Shown here: piece by piece, positions 37,532 to 45,052 of the stretch
How the letters are laid out: each line of letters opens with the position of its first letter
How positions within the stretch are numbered: the stretch's first letter is position 1
Assembly (NCBI GenBank): GCA_032358165.1
Contig: JAALGY010000033.1
Span: 2,728,001 to 2,792,000 of the forward strand
Reading direction: 5' to 3'
DNA length: 64,000 nucleotides
From: Diplosphaera chodatii
Lineage: Eukaryota > Chlorophyta > Trebouxiophyceae > Prasiolales > Stichococcaceae
The notes under the pieces: generated by a model
What the model was told of the DNA's origin: nothing
Seen by the model: only the letters and a program-made list of their open reading frames with translations
The model's database searches: none
Position numbers and translations under genes: made by a program

Positions 37532-37724
37532 ATACCTTTCTCGGCCTATTTGGCTAAGATCAAGTGTAGTATCTGTTCTTATCAGTTTGATCGCTGATAT
37601 ACAACGAATCTCGTTGTAATCGATCAAATGTATTTTTCTGGGCGGTGACCCACCGTCGGCACTTGTGTCGGCAGGGACACCAGGTTGGCTGAGGCCTCAC
37701 ACTACCGCCTCCGCCGACCAGCCG
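37532..37724 (+). ncRNA. U2 spliceosomal snRNA
   Basis: Component of the U2 snRNP, which pairs with the intron branch point. The 5' end ATACCTTTCTCGGCC and the following GGCTAAGATCAAG form stem-loop I. The branch-point recognition segment GTAGTATCTGTTC (37569-37581) is unchanged from other eukaryotes. Then come stem-loop II (ACAACGA paired with TCGTTGT, ~37603-37619), an Sm-type U-rich stretch TATTTTTCTG (~37631), a hairpin CGGTG/CACCG (~37643-37655) and a 3' stem-loop IV (GGTTGGC/GCCGACC and GAGGC/GCCTC with loop CTCACACTACC, 37683-37719). The length of about 193 nt fits U2 (about 187-196). The 5' end is firm; the 3' end is set by stem IV and the following C-rich tract, within a few bases. 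Confidence 0.95.
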
Positions 37725-37726
37725 CT

Positions 37727-37775
37727 TCACCCCACCACACCCCAACTACACCCCCGCCCACCCCCCACCCGTCTC
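37727..37775 (+). terminator. C/A-rich tract after U2, candidate 3'-end formation signal
   Basis: A run of CACCCCACCACACCCCAACT-type sequence and CCCGCCCACCCCCC starts directly after the U2 3' stem. Similar C/A-rich runs begin immediately after U1 and U5 on their own strand, suggesting a shared 3' processing or termination signal. The role is inferred from position only. Confidence 0.5.
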
Positions 37776-38150
37776 CTGGTCGTCGACATCACGGACAGCA
37801 GCATGTCCGTAGCGCCATGCCAACGAAGCATCTTGCATACGAGTTGCTTTGCACAATACCGTCCCCACGGCAGCGGCATCATGACCTCTTTGTGCAGCGT
37901 CCGATACAGTCGCCCCATCAACACCTTTGCGCCTCGTGCGCGGTTACGGCATGCAGTGATGCAGACCTACACGCCCGCTGTGGGTGCCTACGGATGTACA
38001 GTACATGACGATGGTAAATATTTCTGCCCAGCAAGTACGGCCGTACATTTGGACTCGTCGCTTGCCCAGGAGGTGTGCAGATTGACGAAAGCGGACAGTC
38101 GTTGACCGATCAGACGCTGCTGCAAGCTCTGGGCCCAAAACGCGACCGGC

Positions 38151-38720
38151 ATGGGACAGCCGAAGGCGTCTGCCACGCGTCGAAAGCGCAACAGGCGCGG
38201 CAGGCGCAGCAGGCGCAAGGCTGGTGACATCGCTCCGCATGCTGCAGACTCGGACACGAGTGCGCTATTTGGACCCGGGCACGATGAGGCGCTGCGCCGC
38301 AAGCTTGCCTACATTCAGCAGGCCGTTGACAACTGGCGCAAGGCCGTCACCCTGCCTGCGTTTGCTGGCCTTGTCCTCGATGTGCCTCCACCCGAGAAGT
38401 ACTCCGGGGCGCATGACCCGCGTCTTGTCGAGAACTGGCTTCTCGAAGTGGTCTTCTGGCTCAGGGTCAGCGGCATTCCGCCTGCCATATGGGGCAGCGT
38501 GTGTGCTGTCTCCATGCTGACTGGAGCCGCGGACGCAGGCTTCCCTGACATGGCCTGTGCCTACCTGCCACCCGGCTATGACCCCCAGTCTGTCACCTGG
38601 GAGGAGTTCAGCTGGGTGCTCATGCTTGCGCATGGCCGCACTGGTTGCGAAAGCATCGCAGTGGTGCAGCTCAAATCCCTGCGCGACACTGGTGCTGTGC
38701 TTGACTGCATGTGCTGTTGA
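38151..38720 (+). CDS. Retrotransposon gag-like protein (orphan or remnant)
   Basis: An intronless ORF of 189 codons in an intron-dense region. The N-terminus is strongly basic (RRKRNRRGRRSRRK). The rest resembles the Ty3/gypsy-type Retrotrans_gag domain: PPPEKYSGAHDPRLVENWL, then a helix-rich stretch including VSMLTGAADAGF, then VTWEEFSWVL and LKSLRDTGAV, matching the family pattern F/Y-x-G-x-D-P-x-x-V-x-x-W-L ... TW-x-x-F ... L-x-x-L-x-x-x-G-S/A-V. No zinc knuckle, protease, reverse transcriptase or integrase frame is seen in the ~650 bp after it, and no long terminal repeats were found by eye. It may be a truncated copy, a gag-only non-autonomous element or a domesticated gag. It lies between the U2 and U1 genes. 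Confidence 0.6.
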   Translation: MGQPKASATRRKRNRRGRRSRRKAGDIAPHAADSDTSALFGPGHDEALRRKLAYIQQAVDNWRKAVTLPAFAGLVLDVPPPEKYSGAHDPRLVENWLLEVVFWLRVSGIPPAIWGSVCAVSMLTGAADAGFPDMACAYLPPGYDPQSVTWEEFSWVLMLAHGRTGCESIAVVQLKSLRDTGAVLDCMCC

Positions 38721-39332
38721 CATGCTGCGGTGTACCTGCACCACTGGCACACGCCTCACTTGTATCACACCTCGCGGCCTTCACGTGCTGTGCGGCCTGG
38801 CATGCTGAGTGAGCGGGATACCTCGGCTCCTCATGGTGCAAGAGGTGGCCACTTCTGGTACGCCATGCTGTTGACCCATGTGCTGCTGCTGTCCCTGCTG
38901 CTCAGGTTGACCTGATGTAGTCAGCTCTGAGCCAGGAGCGCAGCTGCACAACTGTGACAATGCTGTCAAGGCGTCTTGGGGGCGCCCTGCGGATGTCGCA
39001 TGCTGGAGCTGTCCGCAAACCTGACTGATCGATCGCCCAGCTGTGTGGGATTTGATCGACTGACAGCCAATTGTATGGCTACGTTACCTCTCTGTTTGAG
39101 GCGGCTGAACCCTGCTGTCTGGGACAAAACAACGTCTTTAGACACTCCCTATGCGTGACGGATGCCCACGCCTTTCGTGTTCGAGCTTTGTCTACACACC
39201 ATAGCTCTAGGTGCCGTGATCGCAAAACACCTCATCAGTTCGCCTACATACCAGGTTTCGAGCAACGCAATCGCCAGCGTGCTGTGCGTGCGGCACGCCA
39301 TTTCACACGTCCATTGTACATGACAGTATGTA
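38721..39332. other. Spacer between gag-like ORF and U1 gene
   Basis: No supported ORF, no retroelement enzyme motif and no additional snRNA signature (U4, U6) recognised. It could contain decayed retroelement sequence. Confidence 0.4.
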
Positions 39333-39374
39333 TGGGGAGAGGGAAGGGTTGGTTGGGGTGTGAGGGGTGGGGGT
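39333..39374 (-). terminator. C/A-rich tract after U1, candidate 3'-end signal
   Basis: On the minus strand the U1 3' stem is followed at once by AACCCCCACCCCTCACACCC and further C/A-rich sequence, comparable to the tracts after U2 and U5. It appears on the plus strand as a G/T-rich run. Confidence 0.5.
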
Positions 39375-39538
39375 TGCCGAGGATGCGCAGGCGCAAGCCT
39401 CAGCCTACCATAAATTATTCCGTCGGACTACACACTTGGTGCAACCAAAGAGCGACCGCAAGCTGAGTGGACTGCGAGCAGTGCAACTCCCCCGCCACCG
39501 CCTTCGTGATCGCGGTGAACGGCCGGACAGGTAAGTAT
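39375..39538 (-). ncRNA. U1 spliceosomal snRNA
   Basis: Component of the U1 snRNP, which recognises 5' splice sites. On the minus strand the 5' end is ATACTTACCTG, the exact 5'-splice-site-pairing sequence. Stem-loop I is CACCGC-GATCACGAAG-GCGGTG (~39518-39497) with the invariant U1-70K loop GATCACGAAG. Stem-loop II carries TTGCACTG, close to the U1A-type loop. The Sm site is ATAATTTATGG (~39419-39409). Stem-loop IV is GCTGAGG...CCTCGGC with an inner TGCG/CGCA helix (39405-39376). The length is 164 nt, as usual for U1. It is transcribed toward the U2 gene; its promoter element is at 39594-39610. Confidence 0.95.
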
Positions 39539-39593
39539 GCCCGACTGGCGGGCTGGGGGATGGTCAAGTTTCAAGCACCGTGGTGCGCTGGCG

Positions 39594-39610
39594 GGCTCTA
39601 GTTATGGGTC
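39594..39610 (-). promoter_or_regulatory. Upstream element of the U1 snRNA gene
   Basis: GACCCATAACTAGAGCC on the minus strand, 55 bp upstream of the U1 5' end. It matches the element before U2 except for one inserted base and is nearly the same as that before U5. Confidence 0.8.
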
Positions 39611-39728
39611 TGATTGGAAATGATAGGAGCAACCGCATACATCACGGTCACAACAGCCCAGCAGTCATTGAACACTGTGCAGCTGCTGCATCAACGGGCA
39701 GGACAAGCGCGGTAAAGCGGACGGTATG

Positions 39729-39780
39729 TTGGGGTGGAGGATGTTGGGTTGGGATTGGGTGTGTTGAGGTTGTTGGGGGT
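39729..39780 (-). terminator. C/A-rich tract after U5, candidate 3'-end signal
   Basis: On the minus strand CACCCCCAACAACCTCAACA and further C/A-rich sequence follow directly after the U5 3' hairpin, comparable to the tracts behind U1 and U2. Confidence 0.5.
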
Positions 39781-39898
39781 GAAGCGCGAGAGCGCCGAAA
39801 AAATTGGGTCAGACGGCTTGTTGAGATCAGACGCTCGGCAATCTTTAGTAAAAGGCGAAAGATTGGTACGGCAACAGAGCTGATCTCGCCGTTGGCAT
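39781..39898 (-). ncRNA. U5 spliceosomal snRNA
   Basis: Component of the U4/U6.U5 tri-snRNP; its loop I aligns the two exons. On the minus strand the long stem I is formed by ACGGC-GAGATCAG (39892-39880) with CTGATCTC and GCCGT. The apical AATCTTT/AAAGATT helix carries the invariant loop CGCCTTTTACT (39857-39847). The Sm site is CAATTTTTTC (~39806) and the 3' hairpin is GGCGC-TCTC-GCGCT (39797-39784). Total length is about 118 nt, normal for U5. The 5' end is placed at 39898 by the stem and the promoter spacing and could be about 5 nt shorter. Confidence 0.94.
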
Positions 39899-39927
39899 GC
39901 AGAGCACGAGCCTGGAGGTTGTGAGGT

Positions 39928-39937
39928 GCATATAACG
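39928..39937 (-). promoter_or_regulatory. TATA-like box of the U5 gene
   Basis: CGTTATATGC on the minus strand, about 30-40 bp upstream of the U5 5' end and between it and the upstream element. U1 and U2 lack an equally clear copy. Confidence 0.5.
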
Positions 39938-39948
39938 CGGCCGGACAC

Positions 39949-39965
39949 AGCCCTAGTTATGGGTG
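39949..39965 (-). promoter_or_regulatory. Upstream element of the U5 snRNA gene
   Basis: CACCCATAACTAGGGCT on the minus strand, about 50 bp upstream of the U5 5' end. It is the third copy of the element found before U1 and U2. Confidence 0.78.
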
Positions 39966-40607
39966 CACCACTGGTGGGTTGCAACCGTTCTCACCTGGGC
40001 GCTTCATGGTGTGATGCTGTCGTCCGTTATTCACGGTGAACTATGCGTGGAGTGCAGCATGTTCATAGGTGTGATGACTGCGCACGCTGCGTGTCGAATG
40101 CAGGCCCTGGCAGACACACCATGCACAGACTTCCTACTGCCAGCCTGGCAGAATGCCCTGCAGGCCCAACATAGGGCGCATGCCTGCATAGCTGCATTGC
40201 TTGCACTGATATCGTTGCCACCCTCAGCTGCGTGCTTTCTTGAAGCGGAGCGCGGCCCTGCTTGAAGTGTTCCGTAGAGCTGACACGCACATCGCGCTCG
40301 AACCGCGCAACGACAGCTAGATGTTGCACTGCTGATCACATCTCTTATAGCGTGCGGTAGCGTACCGCGGACCTGACGCACAGGCTGGCGGGGCCCGATT
40401 ATATACTCAAGGTTTCACACTTCAACAGCAGTGTCATTTGCGCCTTGAACGCTGTGGCGCACTACCGCGATGTTCCAGCTGCTGGCGGTTGCGCCATCGC
40501 CATCAAGTTCTTTCAGCTGCACCGTTTCCTTAGAGTTTTACAGAATTTGCATGTATCTCTTGCAGGGCGACTCTGGCATCAGGCCTGTGACGCGTCCGGC
40601 AGGGGCC
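39966..40607. other. Spacer between U5 and the next coding gene
   Basis: No further snRNA signature recognised. An open frame from 40470 leads into the next gene, so part of this stretch may be its 5' UTR or an earlier exon. Confidence 0.4.
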
Positions 40608-41349
40608 ATGGCCACAACATCCTCTGCGGGCGCGCCTCTCATCTCACAGCCAGTCAGCTCCACAGCGCTGCCGCACCGCATTTTCAGCACTCCAGCCGTC
40701 ACACCTGCCAGCCAGGTGCTGCAGTGCTCAACGTGCAGGCGCTTGCATGCAAGGCACAGACATCTGGCAGCCATGCAATTGACACGTGTTCCCGGTCCAC
40801 TGCAGCCACAGCCCAGCGCGCCGCAGGCCCTGCAGGAGGCGTTCTCGAATCACAGTGGCAGCCCTGCCCTGCAGCAGATGAGCCATCTGGCGGTGTATCT
40901 GCAAGACTGTGATGATGATGCTCGCAAGGCGGAGATGATCCAGGCATGCATCTGGACGCTTGTGGGTTCTGCCATGAGCTCACGTCTGTGACCGTGTTGA
41001 TCAGGAACAAACGACAGCTTGCCCGATGAACGTTGGTGTGCCACTGCAGTGCTTGCAGGCTCTGCCACAGCAAACGCTCATGCACGCGGCACAGAACCTG
41101 AAGAAGCGAGCCTTCTGGCTGAATGCCGAGGAAGCAGCCGAGCTGGAGGTATGAGTACAGAATTGCACAGCTGTGTGCTCAAATCGCAGTACAGCACTGC
41201 GCCACATTGGGTGCAAAGCACCGAATTTGCGGCTGTTGAGATTGCACAGGCTCACCAATTGCGACATCATGTGTGCAGAGGGCGGCCGAGCTGAAGGTGC
41301 TGTCGCAGCTTGTGGACTCCTCGGAGCATATGCAACGGGGTCAGCGGTG
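40608..41349 (+). CDS. Unrecognised small protein with C-terminal helices
   Basis: I do not recognise the family. The first exon, from a Met at 40608 (an upstream in-frame Met at 40470 is possible), is Ser/Thr/Pro-rich. It contains a CxxC followed by basic residues (CSTCRRLHARHRH) and ends with MSHLAVYLQDCDDDARKAEM then IQACIWTL at a GTGGGT donor (~40966). A second exon (~41061-41150) encodes QALPQQTLMHAAQNLKKRAF then WLNAEEAAELE. The last exon encodes RAAELKVLSQLVDSSEHMQ and stops at 41349. The helical acidic/basic C-terminal half suggests a protein-protein or membrane-associated helix bundle; nothing more can be said. It converges on the PIG-F gene with 172 bp between stops. Confidence 0.55.
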
Positions 41350-41445
41350 AAAGTGCAACCGCAGGATGTGAAGCGTGCTGCTGGTTCTGGGTGCTCTGCA
41401 TGGTTTGATGGTGAGAGTGTGTGCAGTAAAGACCTTACCGTGATA

Positions 41446-41450
41446 TGTAA
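41446..41450 (+). terminator. TGTAA polyadenylation signal
   Basis: TGTAA is the usual polyadenylation signal of chlorophyte algae. It lies about 97 bp after the stop of the small plus-strand gene, in the short convergent interval. Confidence 0.45.
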
Positions 41451-41521
41451 TCAACAACAATCAAGTTCCGCCAAAGCCTAATGTACAAGTGGACTGCGTG
41501 CTATAGTACATTACATGCTGG

Positions 41522-42716
41522 TCAGTCGTCCCAATCTGTCGCAGGCCGCTGCCTCTGCTGCTTTGCACGCAGCTGACGGATATACAATGCAACTGGAACC
41601 GTCACAATAAGCCCCAATGCATAGCCGGCACTTGCAGCTATGATCGAGCTGACAGGAAACACCTGCGAACAGCAACTGACACATGTAACGTTCTGTCCCA
41701 GCACCTGTGTCAAGTTCGCATCTGCAGGATCGGCATGCATGGCCTCACCTGCCACTGAGTGCCCCAATCAAGTGGTGTCCTGTCAGTTTTGACACCACAG
41801 TGCTGTTATCATCATGCTGTCTTGATTGCCAACATGCCATTCCATTGACAGGTCACACATGTGCAAGTCGTGGGCCGTACTGGGCGGCTGACATATCAGA
41901 TGGCACTCACGGCAGGGCGCCAAACCAGCTGGCAACCACCGCAGAGGCTGCTGGGATGGCTGCACTCAGCTCGTCCGTGCCGCTGGGGTGCCAGTGGGCA
42001 AAGATGTACTGCCACCGCAGGCCGTCCAATGCAATGGTTGCAGCCACCGGCAGAAACTGCATTGCATGGAAGCGATCATGTATTGCGCACCACTCAGTTG
42101 ACTCACATAGTGCACCACCCTCCCCGCATGTTTGATCAGATGCAGCTGCCGGCAGCAAGCAGACACCTCCGTGCCACTGGCTTGAGAAGACAGCTCACCA
42201 CGAAGCTGGACATGAGGGCTGCAAAGTGCACAGTGGCCCAGCCTTGCTCTGTGACGCTGGCACCGCACAGCACCGCTGCCCAGAAGAAGGCGACAATACC
42301 CAGTGGCCAACAGACTGCGCAGGCCGTCACGCGCTTGCGCACGGCGGTCCCAAACGGCGGCCCCTCATGCAGCACCGAGCCGGCAACGTGCACCAGCGCC
42401 GTCAGCGGAAGGAACCAGACCTGGCAGCAGCAGAAGGTGTCGGGCGCCCGCTGACTCCCTTTACATTGACCGCGACCATTGGCAGGGGATCTGTGGCAAC
42501 TGCACGTGAGTTAGGCTTCGTGCGTCTCACCAGGTAGCGTCGCACTGCTGTCCTGATGGTCGCCTCTGTGGCATGCCGAACCTCCGGCGGGACGCGGTCG
42601 AATGCCAGCCATGCCGCTGCCAGCAGCAGCACATGTCGGATAAGCAGCTGCCTGATGCTCAGTGGCAGGGGATGCTGCCTGGATCCGAGGCGCATCTTGT
42701 GCCGTCTGTGCGGCAT
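41522..42716 (-). CDS. PIGF: PIG-F/GPI11, GPI ethanolamine-phosphate transferase subunit
   Basis: Multi-pass ER membrane partner of PIG-O and PIG-G, which add ethanolamine phosphate to the GPI anchor. Five exons join cleanly. Exon 1 (start 42716, or the internal Met at 42698) has RQLLIRHVLLLAAAWLAF. Exon 2 (42424-42202) has VAFFWAAVLCGASVTEQGWA then TVHFAALMSSFVV. Exon 3 (42057-~41913) has LPVAATIALDGLRW and AVVASWFGALP. Exon 4 has PLDWGTQWQ. Exon 5 (~41663-41522) has VFPVSSIIAASAGYALGLIV and ends in a basic tail. The AWxGALPxPLDWxxxWQVxPxS and GAxxGYxxGL blocks and the total length of about 230 residues are those of the human and yeast proteins. It is divergent from the TRIC gene and convergent with the small unknown gene. 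Confidence 0.9.
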
Positions 42717-43134
42717 GTTGGCCGCATTCGCTGGAGCAAGCAGTGCACCTCAGCGCATGTCCTCATCACCACATGTGGTGCTGCAGGTGCATGCCGGGTG
42801 CACAGGGGTCTGCACACTTTGTCCCTTGATGTCCTTCGGGATGACAGACAATATCGTCGACTGCAAGGAGCCATGATGACACCGTAGACCGATACAACCA
42901 ATGCATCTGGTGCCACGGGCAGATGTAGATCCTGGTGTGCATGAGGGGGCATGCGCAGGAGCGCGGCACCTTGCTCAACATGCTCATTCCACGTTCGGCA
43001 CATCTACATGATCGAGCCCTCCTGTTCGAGCAATCTCTGGGCAGCAGTTTGAATAGCTGGCGGTTACGTGCACTGCTATGCTGAGGAAACGGACCTAGAC
43101 CACAGCAGGGGCTTGTGCACCGCCATTTGGCATC
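42717..43134. other. Divergent promoter region
   Basis: About 420 bp between the starts of PIG-F (minus) and the TRIC-like gene (plus). Short frames on both strands lack splice partners. No other feature seen. Confidence 0.45.
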
Positions 43135-44883
43135 ATGTCTACCCTGCTGCAGGTGAGTGCACGGCGATGCATGATGACGACGTTGCAGGTCGACGTAAGC
43201 ACACGGAATCGTTCATACAACGCACATGTGCGGCCGTGCGGCGCCTGGAATGCCAGCATCATTGCCGCTGTGTCTCACAACACTCGGCGTCATGCAAACA
43301 CGCAGGATCTTGGCGCGTTTTATAGCAGCATACCATTCCTATGGAAGCTCATTGGGCACTGTCTGGTGCGGTGTGATGCGTAAGATGTTGCACAGGTCAC
43401 AAGCCAGAGCCCTTTCTATGTGTGTGCGTGCATCGTGACGGCATCATCGGCTGGACAACCATGCGCTCCACTTGCAGATCGTCGCCAGCTGGTTCCGGTC
43501 ACACAGGGACAAGTTCCTCCTGAACTACTGGGTAAAAGACATGCAGAGATTGACAGCACGCATTTTATCATTTGGAGTGTGTCAGGCAGCGTGCCAACCT
43601 GTGCCTAACATGCGATCTAACGCCATGTTTGTGCAGACGGGGTTCTTAGGAGCTTTTGGCGGTGGCATTCTGTCAGCTCTTGTCCTGCAGCAGCCGCAGC
43701 GTGCCGGAATCGCACTGTTTGAGGTGCGACTGGTGCAGACAGCCCTCATGCAATTTGTGTCAGTTCAGCAGATGGGAATTTGTGTTCATCGAAGGCCTTC
43801 ACTACGCATGGCACAGATCCCGGTCAACATGCCGCACAGGACAACAGCATTGGCATCGTCTGGACACTCTGCTGGTGGGCGATCATGTACTCGCCAGGCG
43901 ACGTCGTCAACAATGTGCACAGCCTGCTGCCCGTCCGCATGCTCACAAAGGCGAGAGCCAGCTCAGCATTCAATGTCACCATCACACACCTGCAAACTAT
44001 ACGTCAATCCGGAGAAGAGTTGGCACAATCCCACTGTGCAGGTCCAGGTGCTGCTGAGACCGTGCCTGAGCCAAGCGCTGTGCCGCACAGGTGTGCATGA
44101 ACATGCTGCGGGCGGGCATCATCGCGCAGCGTGTGGATGTGGCGCAGCAGCTGTTCCCAGGGGTGGCGGCGGCAGCGCTGTTCATCGGGACCGTTGGTGC
44201 TGCTGGTGGCAAGCTGCTGGTGGATACCATCCAGCACCTCACAGGCGACCTCAAGGGTGCGTTGAGAAGGGAGTGCCCCAGCCATGACCACCAAAAGTCT
44301 AAGACACAGCAGTGCCCATTGCCCAGTCTTGCCTTGCAAGCAGCTGTACAGCTGCAAGGTTGAACTCTGTACTGATTGTGCCTTTGCGCCTTTCGCAGGC
44401 CCGTCTGAGGTCACGCAGCCCGGGTTCCCGCTGCGCACGGGGTTTCTCGGGTCCCTCATCTACTGGGTGACGGTGTACTTCCTGGGGGTCTTGAAGCCGG
44501 CGGAGGGGGCGGCGCTGGTGACCACCATCTTCATCGTGCACGCGATTGCATCGGACCTGAGCGGCAGGCCGCTCGACTTCACCTGGCCAGTTGCCTGGTG
44601 GGCTGGCCTCCTGCCTGCTGGTCTACGACCGTGTGCATCAAGTACAGCAGATGCAGCTCGCCTGAGCACCTACCCTGAGTCTGGGTTTGGTGCCACCACC
44701 GAGGCCAAAGTTTGCAAGCACCTTCGATGTCAGTGGACGTAACCTGCAAACCTCTCGTGCTGATGTGTTCTTGTCCATTGCAGGGTGGCACATGCTGTGA
44801 CCAACGTGCCCATGCCGGGGCTGCAGAAGGCACAGCAGAAGGCACAGCAGCCCAAGCAGGCGGCCAGCAAGAAGGCCAATTGA
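43135..44883 (+). CDS. TRIC-type (TMEM38-like) intracellular cation channel
   Basis: Multi-pass protein of the trimeric intracellular cation channel family, which passes K+ as counter-ion for Ca2+ release in animals and also occurs in plants and prokaryotes. The first ATG exon (43135) is provisional. Later exons give QIVASWFRSHRDKFLLNYW (~43478), TGFLGAFGGGILSALVLQQP (~43638), NSIGIVWTLCWWAIMYSPGD then LLPVRMLTKAR (~43845-43950), MNMLRAGIIAQRVDVA (~44100), AAAALFIGTVGAAGGKLLVD (~44168), and GFLGSLIYWVTVYFLGVLKP then AALVTTIFIVHAIASDL (~44440-44560). The tail is Lys/Gln-rich (QKAQQKAQQPKQAASKK), ending at 44883. The GGGILSA-L, W-hydrophobic-P-D, LPVR...R and IGT-GAAGG blocks follow the order of TRIC. 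N-terminal exons are the weak point. Confidence 0.72.
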
Positions 44884-45052
44884 TGAACTGCTGGGCAGGG
44901 CTGCTTACACCTCAATATTGTTTTGCAGAGCAATGAGTTGCCACACATAGGGCATCAGCAAGTTCTGTGCATCAGACTTCAAGCGAATCAAGTTGCAATA
45001 CTGTTTTCTGTAAGGGTTCCCTGCCTGTCCTGTCCCAAGGTGGCAACCAGTG

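Noticed and set aside
39333..39374. G/T-rich run as telomere-like repeat or G-quadruplex
   Set aside because: The unit is not regular, and the run is the complement of the C/A-rich tract that follows the U1 gene. The equivalent tracts behind U2 and U5 explain it better.
37070..40600. U4 or U6 snRNA in the same cluster
   Set aside because: I looked for the U6 ACAGAGA/AGC core and the U4 5' stem sequence on both strands and did not find them. No fourth copy of the upstream element was found.
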